Positions 45,479 to 54,403 of a DNA stretch of 64,000 nucleotides are shown piece after piece. The DNA comes from an uncultured Acetobacteraceae bacterium (GTDB lineage: Bacteria > Pseudomonadota > Alphaproteobacteria > Acetobacterales > Acetobacteraceae): NCBI GenBank assembly GCA_946476985.1, contig CAMKWS010000006.1, positions 1-64,000 on the forward strand, in the 5' to 3' direction. The position numbers and the translations under genes are program-made. The notes beneath the pieces are model-generated. The model was given only the letters and a program-made list of their open reading frames with translations. It was not told the DNA's origin and did no database searches. Numbering within the stretch: the stretch's first letter is position 1; each line of letters opens with the position of its first letter.

Positions 45479-46774
45479 ATGGCTGCGCAGGATTATAAAG
45501 TTCGCGATATTTCCCTAGCAGATTGGGGCCGTAAGGAAATCTCAATCGCTGAAGGTGAAATGCCAGGCCTAATGGCGCTTCGCCGTGAATATGGCGACAG
45601 TAAGCCCCTTAAAGGAGCACGTATTGCTGGCTGTCTGCATATGACAATTCAAACAGCTGTACTTATTGAGACACTTACAGCTCTTGGTGCATCTGTTCGT
45701 TGGTCATCATGCAATATTTTTTCCACTCAGGACCAAGCCGCTGCGGCTATTGCTGCGGCAGGTATTCCTGTTTTTGCATGGAAAGGCCTCACAGATGAAG
45801 AATTCTGGTGGTGTATTGAACAAACTGTAAAAGGTCCTGATGGTTGGACCCCAAACATGATTCTTGATGATGGTGGTGATCTCACAACCCTTATGCATGA
45901 TAAATATCCTGAAATGCTTAAGGATGTTCGTGGCCTTTCTGAAGAAACCACAACGGGTGTTCACCGTTTATGGGATATGGAACGCAAAGGCACACTTAAA
46001 GTACCTGCCATTAATGTGAATGACAGCGTTACAAAATCGAAATTCGATAACCTTTATGGCTGTCGTGAAAGCCTTGTTGATGCAATTCGCCGTGGCACAG
46101 ATGTCATGATGGCCGGTAAAGTTGCTGTTGTTGCTGGTTATGGTGATGTTGGCAAAGGCTCTGCTGCCTCTCTACGCAACGCGGGTTGCCGTGTTTTAGT
46201 AACAGAAGTCGACCCAATTTGCGCTCTTCAGGCCGCAATGGAAGGCTATGAAGTTGTCACAATGGAAGATGGCGCCCCACGCGGGGATATTTTTGTTACC
46301 TGCACGGGTAATGAAGATATCATCACCATTGAGCATATGCGCCAGATGAAAGATCGCGCTATCGTCTGCAATATCGGGCATTTTGATAGCGAAATTCAGG
46401 TTTCTGCTCTGCGCAACCATAAATGGACCAACATCAAACCGCAGGTTGATGAAATTGAGCTCGCACCGGGCCGCCGTATTATCCTTCTTTCCGAAGGGCG
46501 CTTGGTGAATCTTGGTAATGCAACAGGCCATCCATCCTTTGTGATGTCTGCATCCTTTACCAATCAAACACTCGCTCAGATTGAACTTTGGACAGCTAAA
46601 CCCGGCACATATGAAGCCAAGGTTTATACATTGCCTAAAATTCTTGATGAAAAGGTTGCAGCCCTACATTTGGAAAAAGTCGGTGCTAAGCTCTCTAAAA
46701 TGACACAAGCACAGGCTGATTATATTGGGGTTTCCCCCAATGGGCCGTTTAAACATGATCTTTACCGCTATTGA
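45479..46774 (+). CDS. ahcY: adenosylhomocysteinase
   Basis: Hydrolyses S-adenosylhomocysteine to adenosine and homocysteine, relieving methyltransferase inhibition (for instance RlmH and RsmG in this window). 431 residues, alphaproteobacterial/eukaryote-like. Seen: [80 protein letters not shown] with the catalytic Lys/Asp/Asn, [17 protein letters not shown] (NAD site), and the C-terminal dimer-tail FKHDLYRY. Confidence 0.97.
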   Translation: MAAQDYKVRDISLADWGRKEISIAEGEMPGLMALRREYGDSKPLKGARIAGCLHMTIQTAVLIETLTALGASVRWSSCNIFSTQDQAAAAIAAAGIPVFAWKGLTDEEFWWCIEQTVKGPDGWTPNMILDDGGDLTTLMHDKYPEMLKDVRGLSEETTTGVHRLWDMERKGTLKVPAINVNDSVTKSKFDNLYGCRESLVDAIRRGTDVMMAGKVAVVAGYGDVGKGSAASLRNAGCRVLVTEVDPICALQAAMEGYEVVTMEDGAPRGDIFVTCTGNEDIITIEHMRQMKDRAIVCNIGHFDSEIQVSALRNHKWTNIKPQVDEIELAPGRRIILLSEGRLVNLGNATGHPSFVMSASFTNQTLAQIELWTAKPGTYEAKVYTLPKILDEKVAALHLEKVGAKLSKMTQAQADYIGVSPNGPFKHDLYRY

Positions 46775-46784
46775 TCATGCAACA

Positions 46785-46815
46785 TCCCTCACATTGATAT
46801 CTTCATTGTGAGGGA
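46785..46815 (+). terminator. hairpin after ahcY
   Basis: TCCCTCACA and TGTGAGGGA with a 13-nt loop, 11 bp after the ahcY stop; no T run, directly before the strong terminator. Confidence 0.5.
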
Positions 46816-46822
46816 GATATGA

Positions 46823-46867
46823 AAAACCCCCTTTGGTAGCTTCCTTACCAAAGGGGGTTTTCTTTTT
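46823..46867. terminator. bidirectional terminator between ahcY and odhB
   Basis: AAAACCCCCTTTGGTA (46823-46838) paired with TACCAAAGGGGGTTTT (46846-46861), then TCTTTTT. On the minus strand the hairpin is followed by T runs too, ending odhB. Confidence 0.93.
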
Positions 46868-46896
46868 CAGTCTCACGCAATTTTAGAGACTTAGTC

Positions 46897-48027
46897 TTAG
46901 ACCTCTAAAAGCAAGCGCCGTGGGTCTTCAATTAGCTCTTTAACTCTCACGAGGAAGCTCACAGCCTCTCGCCCATCGACCAAGCGATGATCATAAGACA
47001 GAGCAATATACATCATGGGGCGAATAACAACTTCCCCATTTTTAGCAACTGGCCTGTCTTGAATAGCGTGCATCCCTAACACACCAGACTGCTTTGAATT
47101 AAGGATAGGCGTAGAAAGCAATGAGCCAAATACCCCACCATTTGTAATGGTGAAGCTGCCACCTTCAAGCTCATTTAAAGCAAGATTTCCGCTGCGGGCA
47201 CGTTTGCCATAATTTGCAATCTTATTTTCAAGCTCTGCAAACCCAAGATGCTCTGCACCTTTAATGACAGGAACAACAAGACCACGCTCTGTCCCAACAG
47301 CGATACCGAGATTTACAAAATCCCGATAAATAACGTCATTTCCATCAATGCTCGCATTTAAAGCTGGGAAATCTTCCAATGCTTTTACAACAGCACGAGC
47401 AAAGAAAGACATAAACCCAAGGCGGGTGCCGTCATATTTCTTTTCAAAAAGCTCTTTATATTGTGCGCGGAGCTCTTTTACCGCCGTCATATCAACTTCA
47501 TTAAATGTCGTCAGAATGACAGCCGTATTTTGTGAATCTTTAAGATTATGCGCAATCGTCCGGCGTAAGCGGCTCATTGGCTCACGACGTTCTCTCTGCG
47601 CTGTTGGCGCTACATCGCTTTCTGCTTCAAAAGAAGATGTGAATGAAGGTTTATCATCTTCAGAAGATGAAATAGCTGGAGCAACAGGTGCAATTTCAAC
47701 TTTAGGTTCTTGAACTTCCGAAATAACATTTTCAGTCTGTTCAGCCGGCTTTGTGTCTTCAGCTGATGAGCTGTTACTCGGAGCAGGAGCTTCTTTTTCT
47801 TCAACAGATGCCAAAAACTGGCCAACTTCTACGTCTGTTCCTTCTGTTAGGGAATATTCCAAAATTCCTTGAACTGGAGAGGAAACATCCAACGTAACCT
47901 TATCGGTTTCCAGTTCTAAAATGGTCTCGCCAGCTTTTACAAAATCACCGGTTTTTTTGAGCCAGCGCGCCACGGTTGCCTGACTCAGACTTTCACCAAG
48001 AACAGGAACTTTAATTTCAACCGTCAT
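46897..48027 (-). CDS. odhB: 2-oxoglutarate dehydrogenase E2 (dihydrolipoyl succinyltransferase)
   Basis: E2 core of the TCA-cycle 2-oxoglutarate dehydrogenase. Start at ATG 48027 ([14 protein letters not shown]), with AGGAG five bases upstream. Lipoyl domain residues 1-80 with the modified Lys in [12 protein letters not shown]. Catalytic domain from about residue 155 ([18 protein letters not shown]) with [18 protein letters not shown] (HxxxDG). The ~70-residue link is Ser/Glu/Pro-rich and I see no peripheral-subunit (E3)-binding domain. 376 residues versus about 400-430 in relatives. sucA and lpd are not adjacent: a divergent gene is only 150 bp upstream. Confidence 0.88.
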   Translation of the reverse strand: MTVEIKVPVLGESLSQATVARWLKKTGDFVKAGETILELETDKVTLDVSSPVQGILEYSLTEGTDVEVGQFLASVEEKEAPAPSNSSSAEDTKPAEQTENVISEVQEPKVEIAPVAPAISSSEDDKPSFTSSFEAESDVAPTAQRERREPMSRLRRTIAHNLKDSQNTAVILTTFNEVDMTAVKELRAQYKELFEKKYDGTRLGFMSFFARAVVKALEDFPALNASIDGNDVIYRDFVNLGIAVGTERGLVVPVIKGAEHLGFAELENKIANYGKRARSGNLALNELEGGSFTITNGGVFGSLLSTPILNSKQSGVLGMHAIQDRPVAKNGEVVIRPMMYIALSYDHRLVDGREAVSFLVRVKELIEDPRRLLLEV

Positions 48028-48177
48028 CACGACTCCTGACATTCTAAAATCCGAAGAAAGGCGTTTCTACCTTCATCACATCGGAAGACCAATTCCTCCA
48101 TCCCCCTTTATAGCCTTGGATACAGGGAGTAGGTAAAGTTTTCTCTTTCACCTTTTTGTATTTGAAAGGAATTAAGA

Positions 48178-48774
48178 ATGTCTCATTCTCCTCCAGCTTT
48201 TTTAGAATCTGACCATATATCTGCACGTACTAAGGCCGCTTTGCTGAAACGTATGCAACAAGAACAAGCAGAGCGTGCGCATCTTTCAGCCCATAATTTT
48301 GAGCTTTTGAAGATCGTTTGCGATGATATCTTACCTCAAGAACCTCTTTTAGGTGAGATCCATCTCAATATTGCCGCCATGATTGACCAAAGCTTCGCAG
48401 GGCCAGGTGATGGATGGCGTTTTGCAGAGCTTCCAGAGGATCTTAAAGCATGGGAAAACGGCTTATCATCTCTCAATTCTTACGCTCAGGCCCTTTTTAA
48501 AGCAGATTATGGGCAGCTTACAGGCGAGCAAAAAGGTGAATTGCTCGATGCAGCGTTTGAAGGTTGTTTACCTTCATCTTCAACAGCTTCTTTTTCCCCA
48601 GAGCAGATGAAGCTTTGGAGCGGGGATTTACGCAACAACATTGTAGGATGTTTTCTGGCGCATCCCGTTGCTCAAGAAAAGCTGGGTATTTCAGCTAATT
48701 TGACCGGTGGAGATAAGGAAATACAAGGGTTTTCTCATGATGGGATCTATCAAAAAGAAACCTTTGAGCCTTAA
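48178..48774 (+). CDS. gluconate 2-dehydrogenase subunit 3 family protein
   Basis: 198-residue protein of the gluconate 2-dehydrogenase small-subunit family, which partners an FAD-dependent GMC-type dehydrogenase. Seen: NFELLKIVCDDILPQEP, INIAAMIDQSFAGPGDGWRFAELPEDLKAWENGLSSLNSYAQALFKADYGQLTGEQKGELLDAAFEG, WSGDLRNNIVGCFLAHPVAQEKLG. Unlike typical subunit 3 it has no Tat signal peptide at the N-terminus. AAAGGAA precedes the ATG. The matching GMC subunit starts 500 bp further at 49275, beyond the candidate origin. Confidence 0.8.
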   Translation: MSHSPPAFLESDHISARTKAALLKRMQQEQAERAHLSAHNFELLKIVCDDILPQEPLLGEIHLNIAAMIDQSFAGPGDGWRFAELPEDLKAWENGLSSLNSYAQALFKADYGQLTGEQKGELLDAAFEGCLPSSSTASFSPEQMKLWSGDLRNNIVGCFLAHPVAQEKLGISANLTGGDKEIQGFSHDGIYQKETFEP

Positions 48775-49274
48775 AATAAGCGCCGTTTTTTATAAAAAAT
48801 AGGCTCTTTATCAGGGGCATTTTTTAAGGGTTTTTAGGGAAGAAAACTAATCTTTTCTCCATTTTAAAAGGAGGATTGTACGTTCTAAAAATCGATCTTT
48901 CAGGTTCGTTCTTCATAAGCATATTGTAGGGTTCTGTCGAAAATTGATCCGCACGAAGACCACACAACACATCAAATTAATTAATAAATTAATAGATTTG
49001 ATGAAGAAGAAGATGCCTGTGGATATTGGGGTACCCGGCTTTCTAAAAATGTACCCCAGTTTATTAACACTGTGTACAACTCTAAAGATAAGGTATATCA
49101 ACGGCTGTAGAATCTTATCCAGAATTTTCCACAGACCCCCTGTGTACAATCCCCCTTTTATAAGCGGGTACAGTACCATCCCCAGTACTCGGTACCCCTT
49201 TTAAGCCCCCTTGGAATTATCCCCATGTACCCCAGTACAAACACACTCTCTCCCAAAGGTATGGAATTTTTCGC
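48775..49274. other. candidate chromosomal replication origin (oriC) region
   Basis: 500-bp non-coding gap. DnaA-box-like 9-mers, each one mismatch from TTATNCACA or its complement: TGTGGATAT 49018-49026, TTATCCAGA 49115-49123, TTTTCCACA 49125-49133, TTATCCCCA 49217-49225, and TGTGTACAA at 49071-49079 and 49141-49149. An AT-rich duplex-unwinding-like stretch is at 48973-48999. The + strand is C-rich to the left and G-rich to the right. Flanked by the rho-mnmE-mnmG-rsmG-parAB block. No replication gene is needed for this call; a functional test is missing. Confidence 0.65.
49031..49238. repeat. GTAC-rich repeat cluster within the candidate origin
   Basis: Ten GTAC tetranucleotides start at 49031, 49051, 49074, 49144, 49168, 49173, 49185, 49192, 49227 and 49235. 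Several belong to the longer pattern GTACCCC. The 12-mer ATGTACCCCAGT occurs as an exact direct repeat at 49049-49060 and 49225-49236. Random expectation is less than one GTAC per 200 bp. Possible binding sites for an origin-acting protein. Confidence 0.7.
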
Positions 49275-50819
49275 ATGATGCAGAATGAGAATAATATTTT
49301 TTCTGAAAAAACTGCCGATGTTGTTGTTATTGGAACAGGAGCAGGTGGGGCACCTCTCACAGCAAAATTAGCGGTTAATGGCCGTTCTGTTGTTGCATTA
49401 GAGGCAGGCCCTGCGTTTGATGCTCATCATCACACGCCAGATGAACCCACCGCTCAAGAATTATATTGGCTTCATGAGCGGCTTTCCGGTGGGGGAACAC
49501 CTCAAGCTTTTGGTGGTAATAATAGTGGAACGGGTCTTGGGGGCTCACTTTTACATTATGGCGCTTTCCTCCCACGGATGGATAAGCGAGATTTCCATCT
49601 CTATTCTGAGACAGGGAAAGGCGTAGATTGGCCATTTGGTGCAGAAGAATTACAGCCGTATGTTGAAGAAGTAGAAGCCTTTATTGGGGTAAGTGGTCCG
49701 CAATCTTACCCGTGGGATGCCCAGCGGCATTATGCTTACCCTCCGCTTGCGCCGAATAAAGCCGCCTTAAAGATGCGCCAGGCATGCGATAATGTGGGGT
49801 TACGCCATGCAGATGGCCCTGTGGCTGTAATTACAAAGCAGCATCAACAGCCGCATTTTGGGCAAAGAGAAGCTTGCGTAAATTGTGGGGCGTGCCATCA
49901 GGGCTGTCGTAATGGCTCAAAATCTGGCGTTGATAATACATATCTCCCTCTTGCCCGCGCTCATGGCGCAGAGTTGAGAACAGGTTGTATGGTCACAGGC
50001 TTTGAGAGAGATAGTCAGGGCCGTATTACAGCGGTGATTTACCAGCGTAACGGTAAAGAAGAACGGCAGAAATGTAAGGCCGTTGTGCTTGCCGCAGGTG
50101 CTGTGGAAACAGCACGTTTGCTTTTACATAATGATCTTGCCAATAGTTCTGGCCAGGTTGGGCGTAATTATATGACACATATCTCCACACAAGTGTGGGG
50201 TGTGTTTGATGAAGAAATACGCCCTAATAAAGGCTATCCATCCCTCACAATTTCTGAAGATATGCTGCGCCCGAAAGATGCAGACTTCGCTGGAGGATAT
50301 TTGCTGCAATCCTTAGGGATGATGCCACTTACATGGGCAGCTAATCTTGTGCGGGCTGATGGCCGGCGTGGAGAAGCGCTGAGCAAAACTCTTGCTGCGT
50401 ATAATTATAGCGCAGGTATTGGGATGCATGGTGAGACGCTCCCACGGGATGAAAACCGTGTTACCCTTTCTGATGAAAAAGATGCTTTTGGCCTGCCTAA
50501 GCCACGTATTGACCATACTTATGGCCCTAATGAGGAGGCTATGCACCGCCATGCGAGCCGCTTAATGGTTAAAATGTGGGAATCTATAGGGGCAAAAGAT
50601 ATCCGTGTGATTAGCCGTGCCGCTCATATGATTGGAACATGTCGTATGGGCAAAGATGCTGGCTCCTCTGTGGTAAATCCATATGGGCGTAGCTTTGATA
50701 TTGCTAATCTCTGGATTAGTGATCATTCCACGTTCCCAAGTGCAGGGGCTGCAAACCCAGCTTTGACCATTATGGCGTTGTCTCTCAGAACAGCAGATGC
50801 TCTTTTAAAAGAGATCTAA
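49275..50819 (+). CDS. GMC-family FAD-dependent oxidoreductase, gluconate 2-dehydrogenase large-subunit-like
   Basis: 514 residues, membrane or periplasmic sugar-acid or polyol dehydrogenase type. FAD site VVIGTGAGGAPLTAKLAVNGRSVVALEAG (N-terminus), then FGGNNSGTGLGGSLLHYGAFLPRM, the cysteine cluster CVNCGACHQGCRNGSKSGVD (about residues 201-220), and the C-terminal GMC_oxred_C domain with HMIGTCRMGKDAGSSVVNPYGRSFDIANLWISDHSTFPS containing the active-site His and Asn region. Without a Tat signal in the visible N-terminus. The small subunit lies 500 bp upstream; the cytochrome c subunit usual for the three-subunit enzyme is not adjacent. Confidence 0.85.
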   Translation: MMQNENNIFSEKTADVVVIGTGAGGAPLTAKLAVNGRSVVALEAGPAFDAHHHTPDEPTAQELYWLHERLSGGGTPQAFGGNNSGTGLGGSLLHYGAFLPRMDKRDFHLYSETGKGVDWPFGAEELQPYVEEVEAFIGVSGPQSYPWDAQRHYAYPPLAPNKAALKMRQACDNVGLRHADGPVAVITKQHQQPHFGQREACVNCGACHQGCRNGSKSGVDNTYLPLARAHGAELRTGCMVTGFERDSQGRITAVIYQRNGKEERQKCKAVVLAAGAVETARLLLHNDLANSSGQVGRNYMTHISTQVWGVFDEEIRPNKGYPSLTISEDMLRPKDADFAGGYLLQSLGMMPLTWAANLVRADGRRGEALSKTLAAYNYSAGIGMHGETLPRDENRVTLSDEKDAFGLPKPRIDHTYGPNEEAMHRHASRLMVKMWESIGAKDIRVISRAAHMIGTCRMGKDAGSSVVNPYGRSFDIANLWISDHSTFPSAGAANPALTIMALSLRTADALLKEI

Positions 50820-51142
50820 TTGTCTCACATAATTATGATTTGATGTTTTCTGCGTATAAGAGAAGCATGGTGGGATAAGTGACAAAAGCACCGCTTGACA
50901 CTGTGTTTCTCTTTACTTAGGAAAGGGACCGACCTTTTGAGGCGGCGTTCTGCTTGCTAATGGGTCGTTCCCTTCGCATCGGAAGGCAAGTTTGCCAGTT
51001 TTGAATGAGTTATTGCTTTTGCAATGGTTCGGTAAGCTGGTTTTGCGTAGCTTCCTCCCCTCATCTTGCGGGTTTTTAGGTTGCTTTAGGCCTTCTGTTT
51101 CCCCCGATCCTGTCCTATGGGCATATCAAGGCGCATATTTTC
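50820..51142 (+). promoter_or_regulatory. rho upstream leader region
   Basis: 323-bp gap before rho. A candidate -35 TTGACA is at about 50894-50899; a 17-bp spacer would place the -10 over TAGGAA, which is a poor hexamer. A long 5' leader upstream of rho is common and, in E. coli, allows autoregulation by Rho; here that is inference. No riboswitch is recognised. Confidence 0.4.
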
Positions 51143-52450
51143 ATGCATCTCGCCGAACTGAAGAAGAAATCTCCTGCTGATCTCCTCGCTTTTGCTGAAG
51201 AGCTAGAGATTGAAAATGCTTCCTCCCTGCGTAAGCAGGATATGATGTTCGCCATTCTCAAAAACCTTGCCGAGCGTGATCAGGCGATTTACGGCGAAGG
51301 TACGTTAGAAATTCTTTCAGATGGGTTTGGCTTTTTACGTAGTCCAGAAGCAAATTATTTGCCTGGTCCAGATGATATTTACATCTCACCTGCTCAGGTG
51401 CGCCGTTTTGGCTTACGCCCTGGTGATACGGTTGAAGGTGAAATTCGCGCCCCGCGTGATGGTGAGCGTTACTTTGCCTTACAAAAGGTAAACCATATCA
51501 ATTTTGAAGCGCCTGAAACTGTTAAAACGCGTATCAATTTTGATAACTTAACCCCACTCTTTCCAGAGCGCCGTCTCCGTATGGAGACAGAGCAGAAAGA
51601 TGAAGCCGTCGCAGCCCCACCGGCGAAGAGTAAGGGCCGCGGACGGAAAGATCAGAAAGACTATACTTCCCGTGTGATTGATCTTGTCTCACCTATTGGT
51701 ATGGGACAGCGTGCGCTTATTGTTGCACCACCACGGACAGGTAAAACAGTGATGCTGCAAAGCATTGCTGCTTCTATCTCTGCAAACCATCCTGATGTGT
51801 TCTTGATCGTTCTGCTGATTGATGAGCGCCCAGAAGAAGTGACCGATATGGCACGTTCTGTGCGGGGTGAAGTGGTGGCATCTACCTTTGATGAACCAGC
51901 TCATCGCCATGTGCAGGTAACAGAGATGGTGCTTGAAAAAGCAAAACGTCTTGTTGAGCATAAACGTGATGTGGTGATCTTGCTGGATTCTATCACACGT
52001 TTGGCACGTGCTTATAATACTGTTGTGCCTTCATCTGGTAAGGTGCTGACCGGTGGTGTGGATGCAAATGCTCTCCAGCGGCCAAAACGCTTCTTTGGTG
52101 CTGCACGTAATATTGAAGAAGGTGGTTCCCTTACCATTATTGCAACAGCCTTGATTGATACTGGCTCTCGCATGGATGAAGTTATCTTTGAGGAATTCAA
52201 AGGTACGGGTAACTCCGAGCTTATGCTGGATCGTAAATTGGCTGATAAACGGACCTTCCCAGCTATTGATATTACGAAGTCTGGTACACGTAAGGAAGAA
52301 TTGCTGGTTGACCGTGCATCTCTTTCCAAAATGTGGGTCCTACGCCGTATCTTGGCCCCAATGGGCACAATGGATGCGATGGACTTCTTGTTGGATAAAC
52401 TGCGCTACAGTAAATCCAACCAAGATTTCTTTGATGCAATGAATAATTAA
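51143..52450 (+). CDS. rho: transcription termination factor Rho
   Basis: Hexameric RNA helicase ATPase. 435 residues. N-terminal Rho_N domain [40 protein letters not shown]-binding cold-shock-like fold [51 protein letters not shown]; Walker [17 protein letters not shown]; Walker [19 protein letters not shown]; catalytic core [29 protein letters not shown]. It opens the rho-mnmE-mnmG-rsmG-parAB region. A strong terminator follows. Confidence 0.97.
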   Translation: MHLAELKKKSPADLLAFAEELEIENASSLRKQDMMFAILKNLAERDQAIYGEGTLEILSDGFGFLRSPEANYLPGPDDIYISPAQVRRFGLRPGDTVEGEIRAPRDGERYFALQKVNHINFEAPETVKTRINFDNLTPLFPERRLRMETEQKDEAVAAPPAKSKGRGRKDQKDYTSRVIDLVSPIGMGQRALIVAPPRTGKTVMLQSIAASISANHPDVFLIVLLIDERPEEVTDMARSVRGEVVASTFDEPAHRHVQVTEMVLEKAKRLVEHKRDVVILLDSITRLARAYNTVVPSSGKVLTGGVDANALQRPKRFFGAARNIEEGGSLTIIATALIDTGSRMDEVIFEEFKGTGNSELMLDRKLADKRTFPAIDITKSGTRKEELLVDRASLSKMWVLRRILAPMGTMDAMDFLLDKLRYSKSNQDFFDAMNN

Positions 52451-52472
52451 GTCAAAGAAATAAAGAGCTTGT

Positions 52473-52512
52473 AAAAAGGCAGAGAGGGGAAACCGTCTCT
52501 GCCTTTTTCTTT
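52473..52512 (+). terminator. rho-independent terminator after rho
   Basis: AAAAAGGCAGAGA (52473-52485) paired with TCTCTGCCTTTTT (52496-52508); the T run is on the + strand and a symmetrical A run serves the minus-strand ogt gene. Confidence 0.92.
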
Positions 52513-52534
52513 AGGGACTGTTTTTTAAGCTGCG

Positions 52535-52990
52535 TTACGCTTTATTTTGCTCAAGTTCGAGCAGCATGGCTTTGCTCTCTGGCCCTTCAAAACCGCTATA
52601 GTCACCATAACTTTTCCCGTGGGAGGGAAGAACACGGTGGCAAGGGATGAGAATAAGCAGAGGGTTATGGGCAACTGCTTGTCCGATAGATTGAGGGCTC
52701 CCGCCGACTTCCTGCGCAAGCTCTGCATAAGTGCGTGTTTGCCCATAAAGGATGGCACGTAGTGCAGTCCAAACACGTTTTTGGTAATCTGTACCGTAGA
52801 GATCAAGCGGGATAGAGCTAAAATCAACAGGTTCCCCATCAAAGTAATCTTGCATCATGTCACGCAATTTACTGAGCAAAGGGGTCTCGGTTTGGTCACG
52901 GCCCCAGCCTTCATCGAGAGAGACAATCTGACCATCTTCTTCGCTGAGGGTTAAGGCCCCAAAAGGGGAATGAAAAGAAAGTTGAGGCAT
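52535..52990 (-). CDS. ogt: methylated-DNA-protein-cysteine methyltransferase
   Basis: Repairs O6-alkylguanine by suicidal transfer to a cysteine. 151 residues. The active site is IPCHRVLP (Cys at residue 117) after QAVAHNPLLIL, which stands for the usual AVGxAxxxNPLPI, and the DNA-binding helix QKRVWTALRAILYGQTRTYAELAQEVG. The N-terminal Ada-like domain is short. It is the only minus-strand gene within the block between rho and mnmE. Confidence 0.93.
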   Translation of the reverse strand: MPQLSFHSPFGALTLSEEDGQIVSLDEGWGRDQTETPLLSKLRDMMQDYFDGEPVDFSSIPLDLYGTDYQKRVWTALRAILYGQTRTYAELAQEVGGSPQSIGQAVAHNPLLILIPCHRVLPSHGKSYGDYSGFEGPESKAMLLELEQNKA

Positions 52991-53065
52991 AGAAAGAAGC
53001 TGCCTGTTTTATCTTCAGTCGTCAATTGATCTCTAATAAAGCTGTTTTTCCTTTAGGAGTGCGGT

Positions 53066-54394
53066 ATGAAGGCCGCATATGTTAAAAACACACCCGGTAT
53101 TACGATGACAGATATCAGAGCATCACAAACGATCTTTGCCCTTGCAACAGGAGCTGTGCAGGGGGCGATAGCCGTTATGCGGGTTAGTGGGCCTGAAAGT
53201 GGAGCCCTACTTAAGACATTATGTGGGACATTACCTAAAGCACGGTATGCTAGTTTAAGGGCTATTCGTTATGAGGGTGATGTGTTGGACCATGCCTTTA
53301 TCTTATGGTTACCGGGACCTCGCTCCTATACAGGTGAGGATAGTTTTGAGCTGCATCTTCATGCTGGGCAGGCAATTATTGAGGCTGTTGCTCAGGCGCT
53401 TGTGAGTATGGGAGCACGACCTGCCGAACCGGGAGAGTTTACACGCCGGGCAGTGCAAGCTGGGCGTTTAGACCTTCTCCAAGCTGAGGCAATTGCAGAC
53501 CTTATTGAGGCAGAAACACAAGCCCAACGTCATCAGGCATTAAAACAAGCTGATGGTGCATTAAGCCAAGTATATACAGGGTGGGCAGAACGGCTGAGGC
53601 AAGTTTTAGCTCATCAAGAAGCGCTGATTGACTTCCCAGATGAAGAGCTTCCCCCAGAGGTAGAGCTGTCTTTGATAGATGAGTGCCAATCTCTTGGGAG
53701 TGAGATGCAGGCTCATCTTTCTGATGAACGAGGAGAGATAACGCGTGAGGGGCTAAAAATTGTCCTCGCAGGGGCACCTAATGTTGGGAAATCAAGCCTT
53801 TTAAATGCATTAAGCGGACAAGATGCCGCTATTGTGACGCAGAAAGCAGGAACAACACGTGATGCAATCAGCGTTGATTGGACGATTGAGGGCATACGTG
53901 TACGTTTGGTTGATACTGCTGGGCTACGTGAAACAGATGATGAGATTGAGGCGGAGGGAATCCGTCGGACAATGCTTCATGTAAAAGAGGCTGATCTTGT
54001 TTTTCACCTTGTTGGCCCAGGAGAAGATACAGCCCTCTTAAAAGAGGGTGAGATCACGCTTCGTACAAAAACAGACTTATCACCTGCTTTGGAGGGAGAG
54101 TTAGGGATACATACACTCAATGAAGAAGGTTTGCTTCCTCTTAAGACGTGGTTAAAGACATATCTTGCAAGCATTATGGCCCGCCATGCGACCCCACCTC
54201 TGACCCGTGCGCGCCATCGTGCAGGGTTACAACAAGCGCAGGAACATCTTACAAATGCGCTTGCAGCTCCATGGCCAGAAATGAGAGGGGAAGAATTGCG
54301 CCTAGCAATGCAAGCCCTTGGGCGCTTAACAGGCCATGTGGATGTAGAAGCCCTTTTGGATACAATTTTTGGCCAGTTCTGTATTGGAAAGTAA
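53066..54394 (+). CDS. mnmE: tRNA uridine-5-carboxymethylaminomethyl modification GTPase MnmE
   Basis: With MnmG it adds the cmnm5 group at U34 of several tRNAs. Start at 53066 has AGGAG upstream; an internal ATG at 53105 lacks an RBS. N-terminal folate-binding domain: [78 protein letters not shown] domain: [52 protein letters not shown]-terminal CxGK motif in GQFCIGK. 442 residues. MnmG starts 9 bp later. Confidence 0.95.
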   Translation: MKAAYVKNTPGITMTDIRASQTIFALATGAVQGAIAVMRVSGPESGALLKTLCGTLPKARYASLRAIRYEGDVLDHAFILWLPGPRSYTGEDSFELHLHAGQAIIEAVAQALVSMGARPAEPGEFTRRAVQAGRLDLLQAEAIADLIEAETQAQRHQALKQADGALSQVYTGWAERLRQVLAHQEALIDFPDEELPPEVELSLIDECQSLGSEMQAHLSDERGEITREGLKIVLAGAPNVGKSSLLNALSGQDAAIVTQKAGTTRDAISVDWTIEGIRVRLVDTAGLRETDDEIEAEGIRRTMLHVKEADLVFHLVGPGEDTALLKEGEITLRTKTDLSPALEGELGIHTLNEEGLLPLKTWLKTYLASIMARHATPPLTRARHRAGLQQAQEHLTNALAAPWPEMRGEELRLAMQALGRLTGHVDVEALLDTIFGQFCIGK

Positions 54395-54403
54395 GCATAT
54401 TTT

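Noticed and set aside
48973..48999. CtrA boxes (TTAA-N7-TTAA) in the candidate origin
   Set aside because: TTAA tetramers occur but the spacings are 0, 4 and 8, not 7.
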